Source of the DNA: Citrobacter amalonaticus
GTDB lineage: Bacteria; Pseudomonadota; Gammaproteobacteria; Enterobacterales; Enterobacteriaceae
Assembly (NCBI GenBank): GCA_028994555.1
Contig: JARDVN010000001.1
Coordinates: forward strand, 3,100,001 to 3,164,000
Direction: 5' to 3'
DNA length: 64,000 nt
Shown: positions 20,876-30,121 of the stretch, piece after piece
Position numbering within the stretch: the first letter of the stretch is position 1
Layout of the letters: each line of letters opens with the position of its first letter
Notes under the pieces: generated by a model
What the model was told of the DNA's origin: nothing
What the model saw: only the letters and a program-made list of their open reading frames with translations
The model's database searches: none
Program-made: the position numbers and the translations under genes

Positions 20876-21475
20876 ACTAAAAACTTTAAATCCCCTTAAA
20901 TAACAGAGTAACAAGCCTTATTTTAAAATAAGAGTATTTCACTCGAAAGTTTTCTAGCTAAAGAAGAAAATGACAGGGTAGAACAGTAACCTCGCCAGTA
21001 AAGGTTAAAACCCGACGGTGTTCCTGTCTCCACATAGATATCTGAATACTCCGGCTGAATTTCATTATAGCCTACGAGTTCTGAATTAGCGGGTTCAGTG
21101 ATGCATCAGTGTTAATATATGGAATAGCTTCAGATGAGTAACAAATTTCGGGCTAAGCAATAACAAATGAAAACAAGAATATAAAATATAGTTCTGAAAA
21201 TTCCAATGGTGTCAACAATCTCCTGACAAGGAATGTCACTATGAGGGATGTCAGCGATTAAACCAATATCATGATATAAATAACTCAGTGGTACATACAT
21301 TATCTGAGCATAACACGCCGGTTAAAAATTGTTACTACCGGTATTACTGCCATTACTCATTATAAGTTGAGCACGATATTTATTTTGTGGGTGATGTTTA
21401 TCGGAACGGTTTTATCTTATTGCACCTACCAACACATAAAATAATATATGTAAAGCGGTTCAATTTTAAATAGAT
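20876..21475. other. AT-rich gap upstream of the autotransporter
   Basis: No gene recognised in these 600 bp. The composition is AT-rich with many stops in all frames. It must contain the autotransporter promoter, but I cannot place it with confidence. Confidence 0.4.
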
Positions 21476-24338
21476 ATGGATACTATGTTTAAATTAAAAT
21501 CTATTGCACTTTTTGTTAGTGCAGCATTACTGGTACCTGGCGTTTACGCCGCAAATGGAACCGTCCGGAATACAACCACTATCGATGACCATTCGGTAAT
21601 AAGCTCATTCACGGAGGTTATTTCGGGTGATTCTCTTATCGTGGATGGAAGCGCGGTTTTTAATTATGAGAGCACATATGCGCTCCCCGGGGCGATATAT
21701 ATTTATGGGAACGCTGATCTTGGCAACGGTTCGAAAATAAACTTCTCAAGACCTGTGTGGTACGATGCAACGAGTGCCTACAGAGGCGCGATAATGGTTA
21801 GGGCAGGAGCTAAACTTGTCGCGGAAAATCTAACGCTGGAAAGCAGCGGATTTAGTATGGATGGAATTGACGGATATGGTGATGCCCACATTGAGCTTAA
21901 AGGTACCACCAATATCATTATGCATGCCACGCAGCAGGATGATAGCTCCCAACAGCAGTGGTACGGAATTGGCTATGGCTCCTTCGTTAGTGAGCCATAT
22001 AATAATATGTCGCTCAAGGCAGAGGATCTTAACATTACTTTTGAGACTAATGGGCTGGACGATACTGATAAGATGAATGCATCCGGTATTTCGCTCGGGA
22101 ATAATGAAGGCACCATCTCCCTTACCGGAAAAACTAATATTGATTTGCAGACAAAATTTGATGGTGATTTGACAGGTGTTGATTTAAATAGCGCTTCTTC
22201 CGCCATCCCAGCTAAGCTGGTTTATATGAATGATGTAAATGTAAAATTGCGAAGTGATGTTGCTTATAAAACCACCAGCAATCCAACACTGAATAAAATG
22301 AGTGGAGTTCTCATATCATTAGCAAAAACAGATGCGCTTATTAATAAACTTAATATAGATCTGTATGGCAATCAGAATGTAAACGGTGCTGATATATACA
22401 TTGATGATGACTCGCAAGATACCAGCGGCATGGTAATTAATGATGCTTATATTCATGTTGCGGGTGGAGAAAAGGCAGCACTGACAGGCCTGACTGTTGG
22501 TGGAAAGGTAACCATAGGCAATTTAAAAGTCGATTCTGAAGGTGGGAAAAACACCATATTGCTTACCTCATACTATAACTCAATCTATCCCTACCGAATT
22601 TTAGGCGATGTTATTTTAGGTAGTCAGAAAGCCTACGATACGGTTAATGAAACCTTATATGCAATAGATGGTTCAGTGACGTTATCCGACAATAAGCTGG
22701 TTTCCTGGGGAAGGATATATGCGGCTGGTTCTGATAATTTGATAACGATTAACACCAGAGATAATTCTTATATCTTTGGTGACATCCAGGCAGAAGCTAA
22801 TGGTCAGATCAATCTGGCGCTGAACGGTAGCAATAGTCGCTGGGACATGGTAGCGGATTCGAATCTGACCAACCTGACGTTGAAAGATTCTACACTAAAC
22901 TTTTTATCCGCCGGCACGAATACTTATAAGCTGACGCGAAGCCCTTCTATCTTCAAGACTCTGACGGTAAATGGCGATTACACTGGCGACAACGGTAATA
23001 TCGTGATGAACGCCCAACTGGGTGACGATACTTCTCCGACCGACCGTTTAATTATCGCGGGTAATACCACAGGCACCACCCGTGTGACGGTGGTGAACGC
23101 GGGCGGCATGGGCGAACGGACCACTGACGGCATTGAACTGATCAGTGTGGCGGGAAATTCCGACGGTGTGTTTACCCAGAACGGGCGTATCGTGGCGGGG
23201 GGCATATGATTACACCCTGTCGCGTGGCGAAGGCCAGAACGAGAAAAACTGGTATCTCACCAGCGGTCTGACTCCGGAACCACAACCGCAGCCGGACCCG
23301 GTAGATCCGGTTGAGCCCATAATCCCGCGCGGCCCGGCACAGCCAGCTCCGGCCCCGCGCGAGCATGCGGTACGTCCGGAAGCGGGCCTGTACGGTATGA
23401 ACCTGCAGGCGGCCAACACGATGTTCAATACCCGTCTGCATGACCGCCTTGGCGAGATTCACTATGTCGACGTGTTGACCGGCGAGAAAGCCGTCACCAG
23501 CCTGTGGCTGCGTAACGTTGGCGGCCACGCCCGTCAGCAGGACGGCAGCGGCCAACTGGGGATGCAGGCTAACCGCTACCTGATGCAGCTTGGCGGCGAT
23601 ATTGCGCAGTGGTCTTCCGACAACACTGACCGTTTCCACCTCGGACTGATGGCGGGCTATGCCAGCCAGAAAGCGCAGGCGGAAAACCGGCGTAACGGCA
23701 ACCGCGCCGACAGCCGCATCAACGGTTACAGCGTCGGTCTGTACAGCATCTGGTTGCAGGACAACGCCACGCATGAAGGCGCGTATGTCGATTCCTGGGC
23801 GCAGTACAGCTGGTTTGACAACACCGTTTCCGGTCACGGCGTGGAAACGGAAGAGTATGACGCGAAGGGCTTCACCGCGTCGGTGGAATCCGGCTACACC
23901 TGGAAACTGCTGGATCTCAGCGAGCGTAGCGCGCTGTACATCCAGCCGACAACGCAGGTCACCTGGATGGGGGTGAAGGCAGATGAACACCGTGAAACCA
24001 ACGGTACCCGTGTAACCGGCCACGGCGACGGCAACGTGCAGACCCGCCTCGGCGTGCGTCTGTTCGGCAAGGGCCACAATAAACTGGACGACGGCAAAGA
24101 TCGTACCTTCCAGCCGTTTGTGGAAGCGAACTGGATCCACAACAGCAAAGACTTCGGCACCGCGCTGAACGGTCAGAACGTGAGTCTGGACGGCACCCGC
24201 AACGTGGGCGAACTGAAGGCCGGTGTGGAAGGGCAACTGACGAAGAGTGTCACCCTGTGGAGCAATGTCGGTCAGCAGGCTGGGGACAAGGGTTACCGCG
24301 ATACCGCGGCGATGATGGGTATTAAAGCGTCGTTTTAA
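21476..24338 (+). CDS. YcgV-like autotransporter adhesin (type Va) (apparent frameshift)
   Basis: Outer-membrane autotransporter of about 953 aa after correction. It has a signal peptide (FKLKSIALFVSAALLVPG, cleavage near VYA-A), a passenger of about 550 residues rich in N, D, T and G with beta-helix-like repeats, a proline-rich hinge (PQPQPDPVDPVEPIIP), and a C-terminal 12-strand barrel of about 300 residues ending in the typical terminal Phe (MGIKASF). The frame breaks at G6 (23197-23202) just before the hinge; five G give GRIVAGAYDYTLSRGEGQ. The passenger is lower in GC than the barrel, as often seen when passengers are exchanged. Start ATG 21476 lacks a clear SD; ATG 21485 is an alternative. 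Likely adhesion or aggregation role, by family. Confidence 0.87.
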
Positions 24339-24344
24339 CGGCAC

Positions 24345-24424
24345 AGCCCGGTGGCGCTAACGCTTACCGGGCCTACAAAGCCGCAAATAGCGCGAGCCTG
24401 TAAGCCGGATAAGTTGCAACGCAT
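24345..24424. repeat. REP-type palindromes after the autotransporter
   Basis: The sequence contains GCCCGGTGGCGCTAACGC..TACCGGGC and then GCCGGATAAG..GCATC, degenerate REP units directly after the autotransporter stop. They probably act as a 3' mRNA stabiliser or terminator. Confidence 0.65.
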
Positions 24425-24889
24425 CTATAAATATTTATAGACCTGCAACAACAATGCAGGATGATTCCAGAAACAACCCTTACAGCTTCTCCATACATTT
24501 GCTTAATCGTGACCGGGGTTTACCCTCCGCATTCACGGACCGACCGTCCGGCAGCCAGCGCCCGGTCTCTCTTTTAAGCTTTCCCTGTTCATAATATTAT
24601 CGCAGCGCTCGAGAGCCGTCGGGATAGAGCTGTTCACTGTACTGACGCGGCCTTCAGCAGTCGTGAAGAAGCTTATCATCAGCTCAGACAGGTTGTGACG
24701 CACCGAACCGCACAGCCCGGTACCTTATCTGCTACAGCGCGCCTTTGCGTGGGGCATACGCCGCTGCCGGAACTGATGTAAACGTCCGGTGAATTCGCAT
24801 TGCGCGAACATCGGTGTTATGGCAGGGAGTATTCTGTCCTCCAGCGTGCTCACCGGCAGTTGTACTCCTTCACGGGCATCTGACTTCGG
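24425..24889. other. Gap with degenerate sequence of unknown origin
   Basis: I recognise no gene in these 465 bp. On the minus strand a stretch translates without stops for about 50 codons (REGVQLPVSTLEDRILPAIT and following), which may be the remains of a coding sequence, but I cannot assign it. It lies between the autotransporter and the icd remnant, so it is probably the decayed right end of the integrated element. Confidence 0.35.
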
Positions 24890-25052
24890 CTGCGCCACAT
24901 GAAGTGGTTCGAAGCTGCAAACCTGATTGTTAAGGATATGGAAGGCGCTTAGCTGCTGAAATATTCAGAGTTTGATGATGCGATCGTCAAAAACATGTCA
25001 TCCAGATTCTGGGTCTAATAAGAACGGGAGCCAATGGGTTCCCGTTTTTCAT
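24890..25052 (+). pseudogene. Decayed duplicate of the icd 3' end
   Basis: From 24890 the sequence follows the icd 3' end (icd 10271 onward): RHMKWFEAANLIVKDMEG matches icd [18 protein letters not shown]. It then skips exactly the 51 bp lying between two 11-bp direct repeats ATGGAAGGCGC (10320 and 10371 in icd) and resumes at LLKYSEFDDAIVKNM in the equivalent position. Similarity continues through the icd terminator. A TAG interrupts it early. A second, truncated icd 3' end is the expected scar of a site-specific insertion into icd (compare icdC next to e14 in E. coli). Confidence 0.85.
25023..25049 (+). terminator. Terminator of the icd remnant
   Basis: The stem AACGGGAGCC / GGTTCCCGTT (one G-U pair), loop AATG, is followed by a T run. 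It is homologous in position and stem sequence to the icd terminator at 10457-10487. Confidence 0.8.
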
Positions 25053-25125
25053 GTTTCAGGCCGGTATTCAGGACACGCTTCTCACGAGGATATTTCGTTT
25101 ATCCTCTTGAGACGCTTTGGTGTCG

Positions 25126-25395
25126 TTACGCTTTTTGTTGGGGAAAGGAGAGTAAGTTGACGATTCTCTCTGTGAGTTTTTCCTCATAGCCTTCCTGAAC
25201 GGGGTGGTTGAACTTCACAAGGGGCGCTGAACTTCTGGTTTGCTCGTACGATCGCTCAAGCAAACCCGGTTCACCGCTCATGCTGGTTATTACCGTAGAT
25301 AAAACGTTGATAGCAACCTTTGATGCGTGAAGATCGAGATTCATGTCATCAAGAGTTCTCTCAAGGATTTCAATGCGTTCGTTTAAGTCAGCCAT
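25126..25395 (-). CDS. Hypothetical small coiled-coil protein
   Basis: 89 aa, not recognised. It starts MADLNERIEILERTLDDMNL with a heptad-like pattern over the first 40 residues, then a Ser/Pro-containing middle and a helical end (TERIVNLLSFPQQKA). SD AGGAGAT lies 5 bp before ATG, which supports real expression; the frame is open upstream but without a comparable site. It lies on the minus strand just outside the icd remnant and downstream of the formate dehydrogenase-like gene, separated from it by a terminator at 25657, so it is probably its own transcription unit. Confidence 0.6.
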   Translation of the reverse strand: MADLNERIEILERTLDDMNLDLHASKVAINVLSTVITSMSGEPGLLERSYEQTRSSAPLVKFNHPVQEGYEEKLTERIVNLLSFPQQKA

Positions 25396-25656
25396 TTGAT
25401 CTCCTGGGTGTCGGGAATGGATTGTGTTGATGCGGATTGCCCGGCAGGCCGGTAGTTGAAAGCGGCAACCGGACCTTTCCACGCATAGCAGTCGCACGGT
25501 CAATATCTGAATCACCATCAGTGATGAATCCTTTCCTGCCAGTAAGCCTGCCGCTTCCCTGCCAGCGTTCTTCATTTGTGCCGGGACGTTGTTGCATTTT
25601 TCCGGTCAGAACTACTAAGCGTAGAACAAAATGATGACTATTTTCCCCGGAAAGCA

Positions 25657-25684
25657 AAAACGGGAACCGAAGGGTTCCCGTTTA
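25657..25684 (-). terminator. Terminator of the formate dehydrogenase-like gene
   Basis: Stem AACGGGAACC / GGTTCCCGTT with loop GAAG; on the minus strand it is followed by T5. It lies 14 bp after the stop of the minus-strand gene at 25698. Its stem closely resembles the icd-remnant terminator at 25023. Confidence 0.85.
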
Positions 25685-25697
25685 TCCGCTTATTGCT

Positions 25698-27846
25698 CTA
25701 GCCAATCGCCTCGCAAAGTCGCGTTTTCATGTCACGATAGCTCTGCGCGGCATAGCGCTCGGCCCATGTCTGATCGTCGATCTTCTCGACTTTAACCGCA
25801 CAATACTTGGTTTCAGGCGTCTTTGAGATAGGGTCGAGATTATCCTGCGTCAGTTCATTACACGCGCCAATCCACCATTGATAGGTCATATACACCGCAC
25901 CGTGGTTGATGCGCCCGGAGACATCTGCCCGACTGATGACTTTTCCCCGACGTGAACTGACCCACACCAGATCGCGATGGCGAATACCCGCTTTTTGCGC
26001 ATCGAACGTGCTGATCTGCACATAACCGGGCTCATCGGCAAGCGCCTGCAGGGCGGCACAGTTGCCGGTCATCGAACGGCAGGAGTAGTGACCGACTTCG
26101 CGCACCGTGCAAAGAACCAGCGGATAGGCGTCGTCAGGCACTTCTGCCGGCGCGCGCCATGGGGCGGCAAACAGCTTGCCTTTACCGTCTGGTGTATCAA
26201 AGCGGCTGTTTTCATACAGATAGGGTGTGCCGGGGTGGTCGAGGTCGGGGCAAGGCCACTGGATGTGCCCCATATCGCCCATCTTTTCCCAGGTGACCCC
26301 ATAGAACAGCGGGCACAGTTCACGCATTTCATCCCAGATCTGCTGATTGTTTTCATAGTGCATGGGATAGCCCATTTCACTGGCGAGCAGGCTGATGATT
26401 TCCCAGTCGCGCTTCACGTCGCCAGTGGGGTCGATGGCTTTTTCAAAACGCTGGAAGCCGCGATCGGCGCAGGTGAATACGCCGCCGTGCTCACCCCAGG
26501 AGGTGGCGGGTAGAATGACGTCCGCCATCTCGGCGGTTTTGGTCATAAAGATATCCTGCACCACGACAAAATCCAGCGCCGCAAAACCGTCGCGTACCAG
26601 TCCCAGATCGGCTTCCGTTTGCAGCGGATCTTCCCCCATGATGTAGTAGGCTTTGATTTTCCCTTCCAGCGCCAGATGCGGGACTTCGGTGATACGTGTA
26701 CCGACCTTGTCATCCATCCGGTTGACGTCGATCCCCCAGGCCTTCGCGAACTTCTCTCTGACCGTCGCATCGGTGACATCCTGATATCCCGGAAAGAGGT
26801 TGGGTAATACGCCCATATCGCAGGCTCCCTGGACATTGTTCTGACCACGAACCGGGCCGACGCCTACATGAGGGCGACCCAGATTACCGGTCAGCAGGGC
26901 AAGGCTCGATAATCCGCGCACCACGTCCACGGCCTGGCCGAACTGCGTCACGCCCATTCCCCACATCACGGTCGCCGAAGGGGCGGATGCAAAGGTTCGC
27001 ATCGCCTGACGTACCTGTGAGGCCGGAACACCGGTCAGCTGCTCGACAGCTTCCGGGGCATAGTTCTTAACCGTCTGCCAGTAGGCATCCAGGCCTTGCG
27101 TATGCTTGCGGACGTACTCCTTGTCATAAAGCTGTTCGTCAATGAGGACATAGCCAAACGCATTCACCAGCGCCATATTGCAACCGTTGTTGAGTTGCAG
27201 ATGCTGGTCAGCAATACGGGCGGTTTCTATGCGGCGAGGATCGCAGACGATAATCTTCGCGCCATTCTGCCGCGCCTTGATCACCCGACGCGCTACAATT
27301 GGGTGGGAATCAGCGCAGTTGTAGCCGAAGATCAGCAGACATTTTGAATTTTCAATGTCGCTGATGGAATTACTCATCGCGCCATTGCCCAACGTTTCCT
27401 GGAGACCCGCCACAGAGGGGCCGTGGCACACGCGGGCGCAGCAGTCCACGTTGTTAGTGTTGAGGACCGCACGCGCAAATTTCTGCATCACATAGTTGGT
27501 TTCATTGCCGGTGCCGCGTGAGGAACCGGTGGTCATAATGGCGCGGGGGGCCTTCGCTGTCGCGAATTTCCAGTAACCGTCGGGCGGTATAGCGGATGGC
27601 TTCATCCCAGGTCACCGGAGTTAATTTGCCGCCTTTTTCATAGCGGATCATTGGGCGGGTGAGGCGGGGCGTCAGAAGGCGGGTATCGTTAAGGAAATCC
27701 CAACCATAGTACCCTTTCAGACACAGCTGGTTCTGGTTGGTTACGCCCTCCGCCGCTTCGGCGCGGAGGATTTTGTTATTTTCAACGACAAGCTTGAGCT
27801 TGCACCCGGCCCCACAATAGGGGCAAACACTGGTGATTTTTTTCAT
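25698..27846 (-). CDS. FdhF-type formate dehydrogenase, cysteine variant (apparent frameshift)
   Basis: Molybdopterin oxidoreductase colinear with E. coli FdhF (formate dehydrogenase H, 715 aa) over its whole length; the corrected product is also 715 aa. The [4Fe-4S] cysteines are C8, C11, C15 and C42, with the electron-relay Lys in CLKGYYGW. At position 140, where FdhF has selenocysteine encoded by UGA, this gene has a TGC cysteine codon (27426-27428; DCCARVCHGPS). The adjacent active-site His is kept, and the bis-MGD contacts (SSRGTGNETNYVMQKFARA) look normal. The frame breaks at G6 (plus strand 27545-27550); five restore EGPRAIMTTGS. It is probably a cytoplasmic paralogue. No hydrogenase genes are nearby, so the electron acceptor is unknown; the fdhF locus of E. 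coli is elsewhere. Confidence 0.88.
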
Positions 27847-28211
27847 CAATAACAGACCTGTTAAAAGCTGAAATAGCGCGAATTGTGGCGAAGCCTGAGC
27901 GCAAAGGCGGAAGCTTCGGTTGTCATCTTGACGCAGGGGATAAGCACAATACGTGCCAGAGTGGTAAAGCCAGCGCTGACGCGAAACGAGGCACAAGCAG
28001 CAGGAAAAATGACACTTGATTCGACATAAATGACGAGCTGATGGCAAAAAAAGCCCGCACAGAGGCGGGCAAGAAATACTGGAAGCAATGTGAGCAATGT
28101 CGTACTGAATACCTGAGTTATTTACTCAACTACTCAGTGATGAGAAAGATAATCTTTATCATCTAAGTTTGCAACCCCATCTTTTATGGGAGAAATCATT
28201 ACGCTCAATTA

Positions 28212-28225
28212 AGTGATGTTCATCA
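28212..28225. promoter_or_regulatory. Candidate CRP site in the fdh-yeaQ divergent region
   Basis: The core GTGA-N6-TCAC is a perfect match to the CRP half-site arrangement and lies 83-96 bp upstream of the yeaQ start. The 461-bp gap (27847-28307) between the divergent FdhF-like gene and yeaQ holds no other gene that I can support. Confidence 0.5.
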
Positions 28226-28307
28226 CAAATCTCAATTTCCTGATGATGTGCTATCCTTTTTTAACGGCGAATAAACCGCTACTGTAAAATCGATAAGTGA
28301 GGAAAAA

Positions 28308-28557
28308 ATGGGCATTATTTCATGGATTATTTTTGGTTTGATTGCAGGTATTCTGGCGAAGTGGATTATGCCTGGTAAGGATGGTGGTGGATTCTTTATG
28401 ACGATCATTCTGGGGATCGTCGGTGCTGTGGTAGGGGGGCTGGATCAGTACGCTGCTTGGCTTTGGGAAAGTGGACGGCTTTAATTTTGGCAGCTTCGTG
28501 GTGGCGGTTATTGGCGCGATCGTTGTACTGCTTATCTACAGAAAAATCAAAAGTTAA
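28308..28557 (+). CDS. yeaQ: GlsB/YeaQ/YmgE family membrane protein (apparent frameshift)
   Basis: Small inner-membrane protein of the transglycosylase-associated (Pfam Transgly_assoc) family, 82 aa corrected, three TM segments. The start MGIISWIIFGLIAGILAKWI and the end VVLLIYRKIKS match E. coli YeaQ better than YmgE. A G6 run at 28434-28439 breaks the frame; with G5 the reading is VVGGWISTLLGFGKVDGFNF. SD GAGGAAAAA precedes ATG. Stationary-phase or stress-linked in E. coli; molecular function unknown. Confidence 0.9.
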
Positions 28558-28572
28558 GCTGCAAAAATTGAC

Positions 28573-28609
28573 TGACAAAGGCGACCTGAGGGTGGCCTTT
28601 GTCATTTTT
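28573..28609 (+). terminator. yeaQ terminator
   Basis: Stem TGACAAAGGC / GCCTTTGTCA with a 12-nt loop is followed by TTTTT, 15 bp after the yeaQ stop. Confidence 0.88.
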
Positions 28610-28618
28610 AGCCTGGCG

Positions 28619-28693
28619 CTACCACCAGCCCAGTTCCGTACCCAGCACCACGACAACGGCAACAACAATCATAATCAACGTTGTTTTTTTCAT
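28619..28693 (-). CDS. yoaJ: Small membrane protein YoaJ
   Basis: A 24-aa protein, MKKTTLIMIVVAVVVVLGTE plus LGWW, with one TM helix, nearly identical to E. coli YoaJ, a verified small membrane protein of unknown function. Starts 3 bp after the stop of yoaK on the same strand. Confidence 0.88.
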   Translation of the reverse strand: MKKTTLIMIVVAVVVVLGTELGWW

Positions 28694-28696
28694 AAT

Positions 28697-28796
28697 TTAC
28701 GCCCCCCGGCGCGGCATAGCCACCGATAAAAAACCAGGCCAGAAAAACCACAGCCGTAATGAAAATGACGACGGGAAACAGTATGCCCAGTCTCAT
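28697..28796 (-). CDS. yoaK: Small membrane protein YoaK (apparent frameshift)
   Basis: A 32-aa single-TM protein beginning MRLGILFPVVIFITAVVFLA and ending GGYAAPGA, matching E. coli YoaK. The stop codon is reached only if one G is removed from a G6 run (plus-strand C6 near 28702-28707); otherwise the frame runs on through yoaJ. yoaK-yoaJ spacing then equals the tight arrangement seen in E. coli. Confidence 0.85.
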
Positions 28797-28983
28797 GCGA
28801 TCACCTGTCTGAATTATGCAAAGAGGTGCAAGAATAACAGGGGTTAATGGGTGACAAAAGGAGTTTTGTCCTCGCGTTTTCGCTTATTCTACAAGCCATC
28901 CGGGCGTGACAAGTGAGCGTCCGGCAGGCTATTATTTCTCGGAATTATCTTAACCAGAGTCGCAAAAGCGCAACGAGAAAAGT

Positions 28984-29295
28984 ATGTTCCAGCTAAAGCC
29001 GGGTTCCCTGGCGCTCATTATTGGTGCGAAAACCCAAACCGGGCGCAGCAACATAGGCAAATCGGTCGAATTATTTCATCTCTGCCAGCCTGGTGAGGTG
29101 TTTATTAACCCTGTGAATGGATTTACCACGATGCTGCCGCAAGAGACGCCGCGCGCGCTCTGGCTGGTGACGGGGAACGTGGTATCGGCAAGCGGACAGC
29201 AGGGTTTTGCCTGGGTGCGAGCGGAACACCTGATGCCGCTAATGCCCGATACTCAGCCTGATTCCGCTGATACCCGCGATTCACAGCTCGCGTAG
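28984..29295 (+). CDS. Hypothetical protein
   Basis: 103 aa, not recognised with confidence. The sequence has a beta-rich start, LKPGSLALIIGAKTQTGRSN, and later LWLVTGNVVSASGQQGFAWV, suggesting a small SH3-like barrel, a pattern seen in some phage-derived proteins. The last 40 residues are polar and probably disordered. Its 3' end overlaps that of yeaO (convergent) by 15 bp. The start codon has only a weak SD (AACGAGAAA). No E. coli counterpart known to me at this position. Confidence 0.5.
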   Translation: MFQLKPGSLALIIGAKTQTGRSNIGKSVELFHLCQPGEVFINPVNGFTTMLPQETPRALWLVTGNVVSASGQQGFAWVRAEHLMPLMPDTQPDSADTRDSQLA

Positions 29296-29628
29296 CCACT
29301 CGGCCAGCACCAGAGCGTGATTCTGCTCACGTTCTTTTGCGGCGTACAACAGGGTGAGTGTCTGCTGGCGGGCAATCTGCGCCAGTCGTTCGCCTTCCTT
29401 CTTCTGCCTGGCCAGTTCCGCGCGGTACAGCTCAGTAAAGTGATGAAAATCGAGCGTTTCTGCGTGAAAGGCTTTGCGCAGTTCTGTCGAGGGAGTGAGC
29501 TCTTTGACCCACTCATCGAGCACGAGATCCGCTTTTTTGATCCCGCGTGGCCACAGTCGGTCAACCAGAACCCGGTAACCGTCACTCTCCTCTGCGGGGT
29601 CGTAGACGCGTTTACACTGAATATTCAT
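29281..29628 (-). CDS. yeaO: DUF488 family protein YeaO
   Basis: 115 aa, uncharacterised. MNIQCKRVYDPAEESDGYRV and RLWPRGIKKADL are hallmarks of the DUF488 family, which lacks an agreed function. Length equals E. coli YeaO. Start at MNIQCKRV; an open upstream extension belongs to the overlapping gene. Its first codons overlap the 3' end of the TudS-like gene by 17 bp, so the two are likely translationally coupled. Confidence 0.92.
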   Translation of the reverse strand: MNIQCKRVYDPAEESDGYRVLVDRLWPRGIKKADLVLDEWVKELTPSTELRKAFHAETLDFHHFTELYRAELARQKKEGERLAQIARQQTLTLLYAAKEREQNHALVLAEWLREL

Positions 29629-30121
29629 GCTTGTCTCTCTCCTCAATCCAGGCGCAAAACTCATCGAGCTGTTGGTCGGAAAAAACCGTTATTCCGTGTT
29701 GGCGTAGCAGCGCCGTGGCAACTCCCATGCCGGGATGACGCTGTCCGCTGAAGCTGCCGTCGTAGATAAACTGACTGCCGCAGGTTGGGCTGCCGTCGGT
29801 GAGTAGTGCTACGTCACAACCGGTCTCCAGCGCAGTGCGAGGGGCCAGCCAGGCGGCAAGCTGATAGTGCCCGGTGACATCTTGACCGCTTTTTTCCACA
29901 ATGGACGCACGTCCTTGCATAACATCGTTGCCATTAGCCTGGACAATTTCTGCCGGTGGGCGCGGTGTTGGCAATCCTGCAGCCAGTTCAGGGCAGTGGA
30001 CAACCAGACGCTGTTCTGCCTGTAGGTGCGCTAACGTCACCGCGAGTTGCGCTTTTTCACTCCCGTTATAACGCACCTTAAGCCCCATCAGGCAAGCGCT
30101 CACTAAAACCTTACTTTTCAT
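29612..30121 (-). CDS. DUF523 family protein, TudS-like desulfidase
   Basis: 169 aa. Three cysteine motifs typical of DUF523 are present: SACLMG near residue 10, HCPE near 45 and DGSPTCGS near 113. In the characterised member TudS these hold a [4Fe-4S] cluster that removes sulfur from 2-thiouracil. By family, a thiopyrimidine or thionucleobase desulfidase is likely; activity here is inferred. Coupled to yeaO by overlap. ATG directly at KVLVSACL, conserved. Confidence 0.82.
   Translation of the reverse strand: MKSKVLVSACLMGLKVRYNGSEKAQLAVTLAHLQAEQRLVVHCPELAAGLPTPRPPAEIVQANGNDVMQGRASIVEKSGQDVTGHYQLAAWLAPRTALETGCDVALLTDGSPTCGSQFIYDGSFSGQRHPGMGVATALLRQHGITVFSDQQLDEFCAWIEERDKHEYSV

Noticed and set aside
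23197..23202. Phase-variable poly-G tract switching the autotransporter
   Set aside because: The tract fits phase variation in isolation, but the same one-base excess affects many housekeeping genes, so a technical cause is simpler.
23172..24344. Long minus-strand open frame (390 codons) opposite the autotransporter barrel
   Set aside because: It mirrors the codon pattern of the strongly supported barrel on the plus strand, has no SD or recognisable domain, and is a shadow.
27426..27428. Selenocysteine codon in the FdhF-like gene
   Set aside because: The codon is TGC, not TGA; nothing suggests UGA recoding here.
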